Source of the DNA: Mucidula mucida
Taxonomy: Eukaryota > Basidiomycota > Agaricomycetes > Agaricales > Physalacriaceae
Length of the DNA stretch: 26,029 bases
Direction: 5' to 3'
NCBI GenBank assembly: GCA_015501055.1
Contig: JADNYV010000475.1
Span: forward strand, 1 to 26,029
The translations under genes and the position numbers were made by a program. The notes beneath the pieces are model-generated. The model searched no databases and was not told the origin of the DNA. It saw only the letters and a program-made list of their open reading frames with translations. This document shows, piece after piece, positions 17,936 through 26,029 of the stretch; positions within the stretch are counted from its first letter, which is position 1, and the number at the start of each line of letters is the position of its first letter.

Positions 17936-20053
17936 TCATCGTCCGTAATCCGCCCGGCCGTCAAAGCGCGGCGCAGTCCATCTCCCGCCGGGGCCATTCC
18001 TTCCATGGATAGTTAGCTCAAGAGGCCTGTCGTGTGGAAACTCAGCCTTTTCTAGATACCGCCTACATCCCAGTCTCTCCGTGCTCGTCAAAAACTTGAG
18101 CGTGCGATCATCAACAATGGGCGCGACAAGCAGAACCGGATGTTCCCCGTCCATCGTCATCTGCCGGACCTTGGCGCAGAATAACGGCCACGGAGTCTCG
18201 TCGGCCCAATCGTTCCAATGCTTGCTGCATCCCTCAACCCAGTCCACTGTGACGTGAGAATCGTCCGGTATTTCAGGGAGATACTTTGGTTGATACTCAT
18301 CCCGCGACGGGAGCGTCGAGTACTGATAATCAAATACCAGCACGACGTCCTGAGTGTCTTCGTTATCTAGTAGCTGGGCGACGGTGCCATAGTGCTCTCG
18401 AAGGTCTCGTACGGCCATCCATAGCCAGAACTCTTCATCAAGATGCGGGATTTTGAAGGTATAAAGTCGTCCACATCCTGATGATTGATAGTCAGTATTT
18501 GGAGGATGAACGAAAAGAGGGGTCAACGAACTACGGGTCTCAACAACCTCGTGACAGTACGTCCGATGTCTGGTTCGCCAGTCACGCTTTTGGCAACTCG
18601 AAGAGCAATATGCAGTATGCATACACGCCGAACAGCACCTGAGATTTGATGAAGACTCGGAGACAGATTCGATTCGGGGACACTAAACAAGTCACCATTA
18701 GTGTTTGGGGCAGGACTGCAAGAGATCTACGAACCTGCTCATTTGCACATTCCGTAAATGCCGCCTGACAGAATTGTTTGTATAACTGCCATTGCTTGGA
18801 TGCGCTGGATCCAAGCTGGATCCACTGCTGAAAGAACGAGGGCTGAGGCGAAAATATCAACGATTCGCTGGCTTCGGTACGAAGGCGTTCACGACCAGCG
18901 CGGAAAAGCTTTAGAACCGACGGATAGAAGACGTGAGGCATTTGCCGCTCAAAGATCATTTTAAAAAATATCGCGTGGTGCATCGTAGTAATCGTTATAC
19001 TCAAAGTCGTCCCAATGCAATTCCCGGAGACGCTTACTCGCAATGAGCATTGTTTCCTGGAGACGATGATGCATGGCGGTTTTAATAGGCGGATAGCCGC
19101 CGCGCAACAGTAAGTAGATCAGGTCAAGCGTCGAGGTGATGACGACAGGTAAAGTCTCCGCGATTGGACGATTACTTGTCAGTTTCGCTCTGCGGGCCGA
19201 CAGTCGAGCAAGTAGTTTGAGGAGCAAGGGGAAAAGCTCGCTCTCCCCGTAAACCACGCTAGACTTTGGAATACTCGTTGCGAATTTGACTACTGCAAAG
19301 AACTGCACGGTATACCACAGATCAAGGCTGTGCCGAGCCGCCAAGATCTGCGCGAGAGAATATGACAATACGTACGCGACATGGGTTCGTGGATGGTCTC
19401 GAAATTCGAGATACGTAGGCTGAGATTTTGTACTGGTCGAATCCGAATTGGTGGCCAGAACATCGATAAATGGGCGAAAGGAGATATCAATGTGTGCCAA
19501 CGACGAAAATATCATCAGGCGAGTAATTGAACGAATGAAAGATGCGTTCGCTTCAGCCTCCTGACTGGAGAAAATGGTGGAACGAGCTCCCACTGCTAGT
19601 AGCGCTGCAACGAGCTCGGAGATAATTGGCGCGATGACCGGGACTTCTTCAGTGTGAGTGTTATTTCGATCACATATAAAGTTGATCATGTTCGTCACTC
19701 GAGTCCTTAGAAGAGGGAAGTGAGCGGTGATCGTTTCGATCGCGAAGGATCGTGAGGTTGTTGATTTGGACATTTTAACCCCCAGGGATATGATCTCGAA
19801 ACAGGGCAGGTAGATGGCATCAGGTGAGAACTCTCCGTCGCCTGACGGGAGTCCGAGCAGATTCCACACTACTGCGGCTGTCAGGCGAAAGGGAACTTTT
19901 TCGGAGTGCACAAGAAGAACAAGAGCTGCGCCAGCGTCTGAGGAAGGATTTTGATAGATTGTAGCAGCTAAAGCCTACGCCAAGAGACGATATCAACGGC
20001 AATAGGCAAATTTGTGCTATTCAGCTTACCTTGAAGCGACCAATGGAAGTCAT
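17936..20053 (-). CDS. MYND-type zinc-finger protein, with one apparent frameshift
   Basis: Exons: 20053-20030 (MTSIGRFK), 19974-18735 and 18682-17936, with introns of 55 and 52 nt. A 57-nt stretch at 18534-18478 looks like an optional intron (GT...CTGAC...CAG) but keeps the frame either way. The product would be about 669 aa (650 if spliced). A helical N-terminal half of about 400 aa is followed by the MYND finger: CANEQC (417-422), CCSAC (437-441), YCSSSCQKRDW (446-456) and HRTYC (460-464). A C-terminal domain of about 200 aa follows. This architecture is common in mushroom proteins of unknown role; MYND fingers bind proline-rich partners. Frames before and after about 18965 differ by one base at a run of six T (minus strand ATTTTTTAAAATG). 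Removing one T gives continuous PRDIFKMIFERQMPHVFYPS. This is either a real mutation or a homopolymer sequencing error. Confidence 0.78.
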
Positions 20054-20182
20054 ATTACCGATGGTTAGTCCTCTTTCCACTGACCAATGTGGTGTCAAGT
20101 CAAGGGGTTAGGGCACAGCCACCAAATTGCCTCCGGATAAGATAACAAGTCCCGATCATACATAACATACCATCCTGCCACC
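20054..20182. promoter_or_regulatory. Short bidirectional promoter between MYND and CCDC90-like genes
   Basis: Only 129 bp separate the two divergent start codons, so the genes must share promoter space. No TATA box is evident near either start. Confidence 0.5.
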
Positions 20183-20788
20183 ATGTCACTCCGCTCTGTC
20201 TCCCGTATTTCTCATAGAATAATACACACCACATCCGCTAGACTATCCGACTTTCATTTTGACACGCACCATTTCGTGCAGCGGCTCGAGCGCGAAGGCC
20301 TGAACCGCGCGCAGGCCGAAGGCATCATGACTGCGCTCGCAGAGGTCATCGACGAGTCCATCCGGAACATGGCGTCGAACATGGTCACCAAGGCGGACCA
20401 GGAGAAGCAGCATTATACACAACAAGTCGATTTCGCACAGCTCAAGTCTGAACTGCTCCTCGTGTCGAAGAATGACTTGGCATCGCTCAAGGGCGCGCAC
20501 GATGCGCTGCAGACGGAAGTGGAGCGGCTGAAGGCGCGCTTGAGGGAAGAGGTTACGCGGACGCAGGCTGGGGTCCGGTTGGATTTGAACTTGGAGCGGG
20601 GGCGGATGAGGGAGGAGGGTAAGAAACAGGAGCTGAAGGTTCGCGAGGTGGATACGCGGATTGAACAGGAGATCGCTGCGCTGAGGACGGGCATTCAAAT
20701 GAGCAAGGCTACGACGTTGCAGTACCTTGTGGGATTTGTTACAGGTGGCGCTGCACTGTTGATGGCGTATGTACGCTTCAGGTCATAG
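20183..20788 (+). CDS. Mitochondrial CCDC90/DUF1640 family protein
   Basis: An intronless frame of 201 aa, with ATG in a strong context (CCACCATGT). The N-terminus MSLRSVSRISHRIIHTTSAR is basic and hydroxylated with no acidic residue, a typical mitochondrial presequence. The family core starts FHFDTHHFVQRLEREGLN, continues AEGIMTALAEVIDESI, and then forms a long charged coiled coil (about residues 70-175). A C-terminal membrane segment, QYLVGFVTGGAALLMAYV, ends just before the stop. This matches DUF1640 proteins such as yeast Fmp32 and animal CCDC90B/MCUR1, inner-membrane proteins linked to respiratory-complex assembly and calcium uniporter function. The exact role in fungi is less settled. 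The length is normal for the family. Confidence 0.92.
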   Translation: MSLRSVSRISHRIIHTTSARLSDFHFDTHHFVQRLEREGLNRAQAEGIMTALAEVIDESIRNMASNMVTKADQEKQHYTQQVDFAQLKSELLLVSKNDLASLKGAHDALQTEVERLKARLREEVTRTQAGVRLDLNLERGRMREEGKKQELKVREVDTRIEQEIAALRTGIQMSKATTLQYLVGFVTGGAALLMAYVRFRS

Positions 20789-21366
20789 GAGTTGCAAATG
20801 CACGATCGTACTGATATTCTCAAACCAAGTTCCTGACTACACTCGAACTTTGACGACGACAACTGCGCACTGCGTCGTTTTCGTATCATTAACAGCGACT
20901 TCGAGGCGTTCGGAGCTCGGAGTGGCTATCATTCCTTCAGTGATAGATCAGCATGGACGAGACTCGCAGCGGCGATGTTGCCTGCAATCCCTATTCCACT
21001 TGGCTTTGCGACTATGAAATTCTTCAAAGGAATATGGGCGGAGATGGATGATTGGGAGAACTGCAGTATCAAACACCTTTGCGACTTTGGACTGATATGC
21101 TGGGAGCGCTGAAACATGTGGTCATCACGGTACGACACCAAACAACGTACTGCCACACGGGGTGTTTTGCCATGTAGCGGAAGCAAACAGAGGATGAAAG
21201 CGGATTTTCGCTCGCAATAAATCGCGCCGAAGCATATTTGGCAGATATATCGATACAAATGTAAATGGTGTTACAACATGATGCCTGTAGGTAGAGTAGA
21301 AAGATGTAAATATAGATACACGTAAATTTTATATACACAAGTGAAGAAATGAATATGGACACCCCA
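20789..21366. other. 3' flanks of convergent genes; no gene seen
   Basis: This lies between the CCDC90-like gene and the convergent 719-aa gene. Only short frames without domains or splice logic are present. The sequence becomes AT-rich near 21270-21350, as expected for 3' untranslated sequence. Confidence 0.4.
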
Positions 21367-23576
21367 TTATTTCGGGAGCCTCCCAGTAGGCGACAGGATG
21401 TATTCAGATGGGAAACGTCTCCTTGACTGCCTAGACAAAACACAGAGGCCGGCGACCACGATGACCAAGAGAACCACGATCATCCCTCGAGGCTTTCCAA
21501 CGTTATCCGTTCCAACATACTGGCATTCATAGCGATGGTCGTTGACCGTGCCTGCCTGAACGTCTCCGGCGTATTCATCGCCTTGGCCCTCCGCCTCCTT
21601 CCACAACGCGAAGATGCTGTATTCGCCCCATTTGCCGGCCTTGTTCCACCCCACGTAGAAGAAGTCTTCCAGTTTCTTCGGGGGGTCCTTCTTCAGGTCT
21701 CGGGTCTCGACCGGCCGTTTCTTGGGATAGTTCTTCTTGAACGGTGTGTTCTTGAAGACGTGTTCTGGGAGGACGTTTCGACAGTACTCGGAAAAGGCAC
21801 TGATCATCGCCGTGTGCTCGGGCTTCAGCTTGTGAAAGTCTACTTTGTGGTTCGTGCGAGGAAACTCGAACCCAAGCGTGCCTTCTATGATATTGCAGAT
21901 GGGAATGTTTTTGTCCTCGGTGACGACGGTGAGATTCTTCTCGGTGAAGAGAATGTCGATCCGACGACCGAATTCCGTCTCGGTCTCCAAGGTCGCCAGG
22001 GCAGTGCTGCCTGCACCGACGGCCAAACTCATCTGGCACAAGTTCAACGACAGGCACTGGAGTTGGCCTTCGTTGAAGTAATAGTTTGATACGGCGGTCC
22101 GAGTAGCTTTCAGGTACCAGGCAAGAGCCTTGTACCACCATTCAGCGGTGCCGTCGAATGGCTCGAGAACACTGAGGCCGGTCATTTTGACAGTGTTGAC
22201 AATTTTTTTGAGGAACTGAGACGCTCATGAGTTCGTGGTACAGGTATGTAACGAAGCTTACTCACAGCGGTCTTCATCGCCTCGCACGGGAATATATATC
22301 TCTCCGATACGTCAAGATCCTTCGAGTAGGGTTTGCCGTTACCGGTGAGTATACCCTCATCATAACAGAGGGCATAGAAAGGTTGCGGCGTCTCTGGGCG
22401 TTGAACCAGTTTGTAGCCGTGTTTCAGAGCCTCATCGGGGGGAAGGTCGCCGTAAGCGTGGCGGAAAGCATGGGGATCAGAGACCGGCACGCCGATTTGA
22501 ACTCCTTGAACAGCGAGTTCTGTCAACGATGGTTCCCATTGCATTGTTCTTCGAGCGTAAACAGCCCTAACGGCGGGTTGGGCAACTGGATCAATGAGAA
22601 CATTGACATCTTCATTGCACACCTTTCGAATGTAATGTATGGAGGGGGTAATAGCGTGGCGGGGGCCAAATAATTGAAGCATTTTATGTGCGTACTCCTG
22701 AGGTATTTGGTACCCCAACTTTGGCCCACAAAAATACCTCGGAAGATGTGCCAAAGCTGCCTGCAAGGAAAATTTCCCCCGCGCGTCCAGTTCTCCACGA
22801 AGAGCAGCTACGCAAGCCTGAAATTGCACACGGCCGTACCCAGCAACTCCAAACCCGGCTACTGTTTTTGTGGCATCTGTTGGCGAAAAGCGGCTGAGGC
22901 GAGTGGCAAGGGCAGGCGATGCGCCAAAGAAGTAGATCCGGGCGCCGAACGACTCTTTAAAGGCGTAAATCGCGTCGTAGAAGTGGGTCTCAAGGAGATT
23001 AATGATTTCATCGACGGAGGGATATGAAGGGGTTGATGGCGAGGATGTGAGGGACATGATTTCCGCATAGCGAGTGATGGAATCATAGTCCTCTATAAAC
23101 ATGGACATTGTTGAATCTTCGGCTGTTTCGGAATGGCGCTTGAAGTGGTCCTGTTCGAGTTCAAGGCTCAATGACGATACGCTGTTTTTAGATATAGAAC
23201 TCACAAAGAATAATTTCAAGGCATCGCGACCACTCTTCTTCCCAAATAAAGCATCGGCGGACGCAATAGATAAATCGTTACCATATTTTGTTATAGCGAT
23301 ATCGAGCCCGTCATCAATGATGCCCGTCAAGTGCTTAAGGATCGTTTCCAGCGTTTGGAAACCTCGTGGAAGGGAAAACGTGAATGACAGGATGTAATCC
23401 TGAGAGTGTTCCGAGGGGTTTTCGAGCGCCCACGGTCCTATTTTGAGCTGCCCAAAAGTTTCGACAAAGTCGTCTTTATGATGCCTATCGCGGTAGTACT
23501 TGAGCATCGACGAGTAACTTTTGGAGCTCGACCGCGAGAGTTCACTTGTGTAAAATCCGTTCACATCTCCCTCCAT
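21367..23576 (-). CDS. Unrecognised 719-aa protein with C-terminal membrane anchor
   Basis: Two exons, 23576-22266 and 22215-21367. The 50-nt intron (GTGAGT...CTCAG) joins PCEAMKTA to FLKKIVNTVKMTGL in frame. No family is recognised. The first 200 residues are Ser-rich and charged. Around 200-430 is a compact part with RIYFFGASPALATRL and PRYFCGPKLGYQIPQEYAHK. Residues 448-600 include TETEFGRRIDILF...LTVVTEDKN. Asp524, Glu537 and Lys539 are spaced like the D...ExK of PD-(D/E)XK nucleases, a weak resemblance only. A Lys/Pro-rich linker (KKNYPKKRPVETRDLKKDPP) and a single hydrophobic segment (MIVVLLVIVVAGLCVL) before SRQSRRR suggest a tail anchor with a short basic tail. It is 123 bp downstream of another unknown gene on the same strand. 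Confidence 0.65.
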
Positions 23577-23699
23577 AGTTGGATAGTTATAGAGAAATCG
23601 GCGAATAAGACTCCGTCGGTTCGAATGTGCTTCATGAAGTCACTGGGCGGTTCACGCTAAAGAAACTTGAGTGTGAGTTTCTTACCGTTGAAATCAATG

Positions 23700-24392
23700 T
23701 CACAAACGTACAGGAGAAAGAGCAACAGCAGGATTGCCACATTTGAATACCGGAAAGGCTTTGTAAGTCTTTTGATCGCTATCCGAGAGTTGTTCAATCT
23801 CGATCTGGGTAACGACCACCTTCCTTGACTTTTTCGGCGGCCGAACGTTATCGACATGAAGATGAGGACGTGGCGGTGCTAGACCTGTCTGTGGAGAGGG
23901 AGATGGCTGCGAGTCGACACGGATTCGCTTCTTTGTCAAGTGCTTTGGATACACGACGAAGTGAATGTTCTGGGGGTTAAACTTGCGATAGACATGCCTA
24001 GGAATAGCATTTGTTACGCGTCGGCCAGAAAGATGCGGCTCCCTCCCAGTGTCCTCGTCTAGAGCAAAGCTTTGGGGAAGGTCTACCTGGTAGACCTCGG
24101 CTCCCTCCCAAAAACAAGTGACCGCACAATCGCGGTCGTGGATGCTCTGAATACAGTGCAGAAGAAAGGCTTCGACCATGTCGAGCTCGCCGAGTTCCCC
24201 TTCAACGGTGAAGTTGAGCATACTAGCTTTGAGACCATCAACAGCATTGTGACCGCTGAGGAGAAAGCGGATGAGGGTTTCTACTGGTGCTTTCTTTTTC
24301 GACATGGGGGTAGGTTGCGTGAGGGATGGTGGTGGTGATGGTGTGAGAGATGATCGGACAATCGGAGCGTGCTTGTAGTAGGCTATAGCCAT
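23700..24392 (-). CDS. Unrecognised 230-aa protein
   Basis: An open frame from ATG at 24392 (MAIAYYKHAP) to TGA at 23700. An internal start at about 24305 (MSKKKAPVETLIRFLLSGHN) would give about 200 aa. The middle is protein-like (MVEAFLLHCIQSIHDRDCAV, YQVDLPQSFALDEDTG, NIHFVVYPKHLTKKRIRV). A Pro/Ser-rich stretch and a basic cluster, RPPKKSRK, could be a nuclear localisation signal. The 3' end is uncertain: a possible donor GTACGT just before the stop with an acceptor at TTTCTTTAG would extend the protein by about 30 aa up to the start of the downstream gene. No known domain is seen. It is divergent from AAA-ATPase-like copy 3, with 165 bp between the starts. Confidence 0.5.
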   Translation of the reverse strand: MAIAYYKHAPIVRSSLTPSPPPSLTQPTPMSKKKAPVETLIRFLLSGHNAVDGLKASMLNFTVEGELGELDMVEAFLLHCIQSIHDRDCAVTCFWEGAEVYQVDLPQSFALDEDTGREPHLSGRRVTNAIPRHVYRKFNPQNIHFVVYPKHLTKKRIRVDSQPSPSPQTGLAPPRPHLHVDNVRPPKKSRKVVVTQIEIEQLSDSDQKTYKAFPVFKCGNPAVALSPVRL

Positions 24393-24557
24393 TGTTCAAG
24401 CAAAGCGTCACGTTAACTTGGACAACGACGTCACGTGGCGGGTCGTTTGTTGTTGTTTCGATCGCAGCCAGCGGAGTTTCAAACCACGTCTCCCTCTCAC
24501 CACCACTATCACCAACAACCACCACCGCAACCACCACCGCTTATTACCCCGTTAAAC
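24393..24557. promoter_or_regulatory. Divergent promoter region with CCACC-rich module
   Basis: It contains the CT/CCACC-rich module (about 24479-24540) conserved before all three AAA-ATPase-like copies, here with an extra CAACCACCACCGC unit. It lies between copy 3 and the divergent 230-aa gene. Confidence 0.45.
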
Positions 24558-26029
24558 ATGTCGATATTCGTCACAGCGCATGGACCGACCGGGAACGACG
24601 CGCCATTTGTCCGTTTCGTTGAATCTGGTACCCACCAAACTATATACTTATTTCCCAGCTAATCCAACCCATAGATGACTCCGTATCGTCGTCGTCGGAG
24701 GGTTCCGCAGCAAGCCTTTTCTCTGATTTACCCACTACATCGTCCGTCTCGCCGCCGTCGAGCCCCGACATGAAGCGTTTTGCATCACCTCAGAGCGGTG
24801 ACTCCCAGCGTTCGCGTTCCCCGAGCCCAGATAGGAGTTCTTTCTACCCAAAGTACTACAACCCACCCACCCTTGTCCGCCCTCATATATAAATCCACAT
24901 TTGCATCTGCCCAAGTAAGTCGGTAGAAAGTCTATCTGCGCCAACCACGCTGATTTGTTGTAGTGCCGAGTTCCTGTCGGAAGCCTACTTCAGCCTTTTC
25001 TTGACACTCCAGGCACTATTTGGGTCAACAAGATACCTCAAGTCGATGCTTTATGCCCCGTTATTTGTCGCAGACACGATCAATTGGCCCTAGTCAGACG
25101 GCCTCGCGGCTTCGGCAAGACGACTTTCCTTTCCGCATCCAGATTTATCCACGACGTCCTCAAAGAGCGTGCTGTCGCCCATGCATTTGGTCCTCGTGCA
25201 TTAAACTTTCCAGATTTCCAGGGAGACCGTCTTGTGATGCACGTGGACCTACAGGCAGTCTTCTACGATACCAGCGAGACTATGCGCAGCTCGGCGAACG
25301 CGTACATGAATTTGATATATCACAGTTTCCTTCGACGCTACGCAGAGCAACTGGATTTGTCTGACGAAGACGAAATCCCAAGTTACGTTTACCCAACGTC
25401 TAAACTTACGTTTGACGAGATTTTGGTGAGTTCCTGTATCCCAAATGATACGCTCTTCTGACGGTCTCGCTAGACACTTCTCACCTTTTCGGGCCACAGG
25501 CTGATTCTCCTCATCGACAACTTCAACTTTCCGCTGTTGAAATCAACACCGGATAACTGCATCGCCGTCAGTCGTGTCATCCTGGACTGTATAACTGAGC
25601 CTTTCCGGACCGCTTTGGAAAGTGGATATGTCGTGGGTGGGGCGATCATGGGAAGGCCCATTGAAGAGGAGCCATCATGGGTTAGATCCATGGAACTCTC
25701 CGAGTCTCTCTTCGGCGACATTGGATGTGATGTATCAGACGAGGAGCAAGCTCGTGGTGCATTGGTTTCACGTTGTCTGAGGTTCGCGCATTGGCGGCGG
25801 AGGCTTTGGGTGAAGCCGAGGGCATCCAGTTCGTCGATGAGCTGAAGGACATCTCGGTGTACTGCAGTGGCGACTACGTCGAATATTGTATGGAGGAAGT
25901 ATTGGTACGCCTTAGATCCCTTACGGGGCAAAGTCAGCCAGAACATGAACATGGTGGGTGGTCTGCGGGAAGGTCCGCGGCCGCTTAGAGCCTCAGCCGA
26001 AAACATTCTGACTTCTATCTTTCTTCTCA
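24398..26029 (+). repeat. Right arm of the long inverted repeat (AAA-ATPase-like copy 3)
   Basis: Reverse-complement partner of about 11807-13440. Homology starts in the promoter near AAGCGTCACGTTA and continues through the last base of the window, so the arm runs off the end. The arms are separated by about 11 kb. Confidence 0.85.
24558..26011 (+). pseudogene. AAA-ATPase-like copy 3, frameshifted
   Basis: The exon layout equals copy 1: 24558-24627, 24675-24914, 24964-25425 and 25474-26011. Three inactivating indels are visible against copy 1. Two bases are missing in the CATATATAC stretch, giving TAA at 24890-24892. One C is missing near 25762 (GCATTGG for GCATTCGG). One G is missing in the run near 25953. 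The P-loop (RRPRGFGKTTFLS) and LILLIDNFNFPLLKS motifs still read in their exons. With three frame-breaking changes it is a true pseudogene rather than a sequencing artefact. Its otherwise high similarity to copy 1 points to a fairly recent duplication. Confidence 0.85.

Noticed and set aside
18961..18990. Intron explaining the MYND frame change (GTATAA...TTTGAG, 53 nt)
   Set aside because: Removing 53 nt does not restore the downstream frame (a length of 3n+1 is needed), and the other nearby donors also give wrong phases.
20243..20698. Antisense frames inside the CCDC90-like gene
   Set aside because: The plus-strand frame has a complete family match, presequence, coiled coil and membrane segment; the antisense frames are shadows.
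21535..22141. Long frames of 184 and 188 aa over the second exon of the 719-aa gene
   Set aside because: The spliced minus-strand frame (849 nt exon, in-phase intron, membrane tail) explains the region; these are out-of-frame by-products.

Overview
The window looks like a stretch of a filamentous basidiomycete genome, most likely an agaricomycete. Genes are split by many short GT-AG introns of about 49-60 nt. Two genes are conserved eukaryotic ones: SRP19/Sec65 and a mitochondrial CCDC90/DUF1640 protein. There is a MYND-finger protein of a type common in mushrooms, tandem GH18 chitinases, intron-bearing nuclear tRNA-Glu genes, and an expanded AAA-ATPase-like (PF09820-type) family. Exon structures were built by hand from reading frames and splice signals; no search was run.

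Layout. 1-994: 3' end of a Ser/Thr/Asp-rich, probably cell-surface protein. About 1200-3050: a tandemly amplified and decaying tRNA-Glu locus, with intact CTC and TTC genes (both with introns) and at least five degenerate copies. 3293-8310: a GH18 cluster on the minus strand. It holds a chitinase-like protein whose catalytic motifs are substituted (3293-4979), a chitinase with intact motifs (5456-7071), and remnants of a third copy. 9163-10173: SRP19. 10606-10702: another tRNA-Glu(TTC). 11134-11757: an unrecognised ORF.

11.8-17.4 kb and 24.4-26.0 kb hold three paralogous four-exon AAA-ATPase-like genes. Copy 1 (11824-13286, minus) is intact, 434 aa. Copy 2 (13874-17379, minus) keeps open reading frames on both sides but is split by a 2,011-bp fold-back transposable element (14444-16454). 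That element has CACTG-type ends and a 3-bp target duplication, and copies 1 and 3 act as natural empty sites. Copy 3 (24558-26011, plus) is a frameshifted pseudogene that forms a long inverted repeat with copy 1.

17.9-20.05 kb: a MYND zinc-finger gene with one apparent single-base frameshift in a T run, divergent from the CCDC90-like gene (20183-20788). 21367-24392: two minus-strand genes I do not recognise. The larger encodes 719 aa, with a possible PD-(D/E)XK-like motif and a C-terminal membrane anchor.

Most interesting points: the fold-back element caught in a paralogous gene, with mirrored 41-bp repeat arrays; the catalytically degenerate chitinase beside its intact sister; the tRNA-Glu array with variable introns and compensatory acceptor-stem changes; and the unrecognised gene pair at 21.4-24.4 kb.
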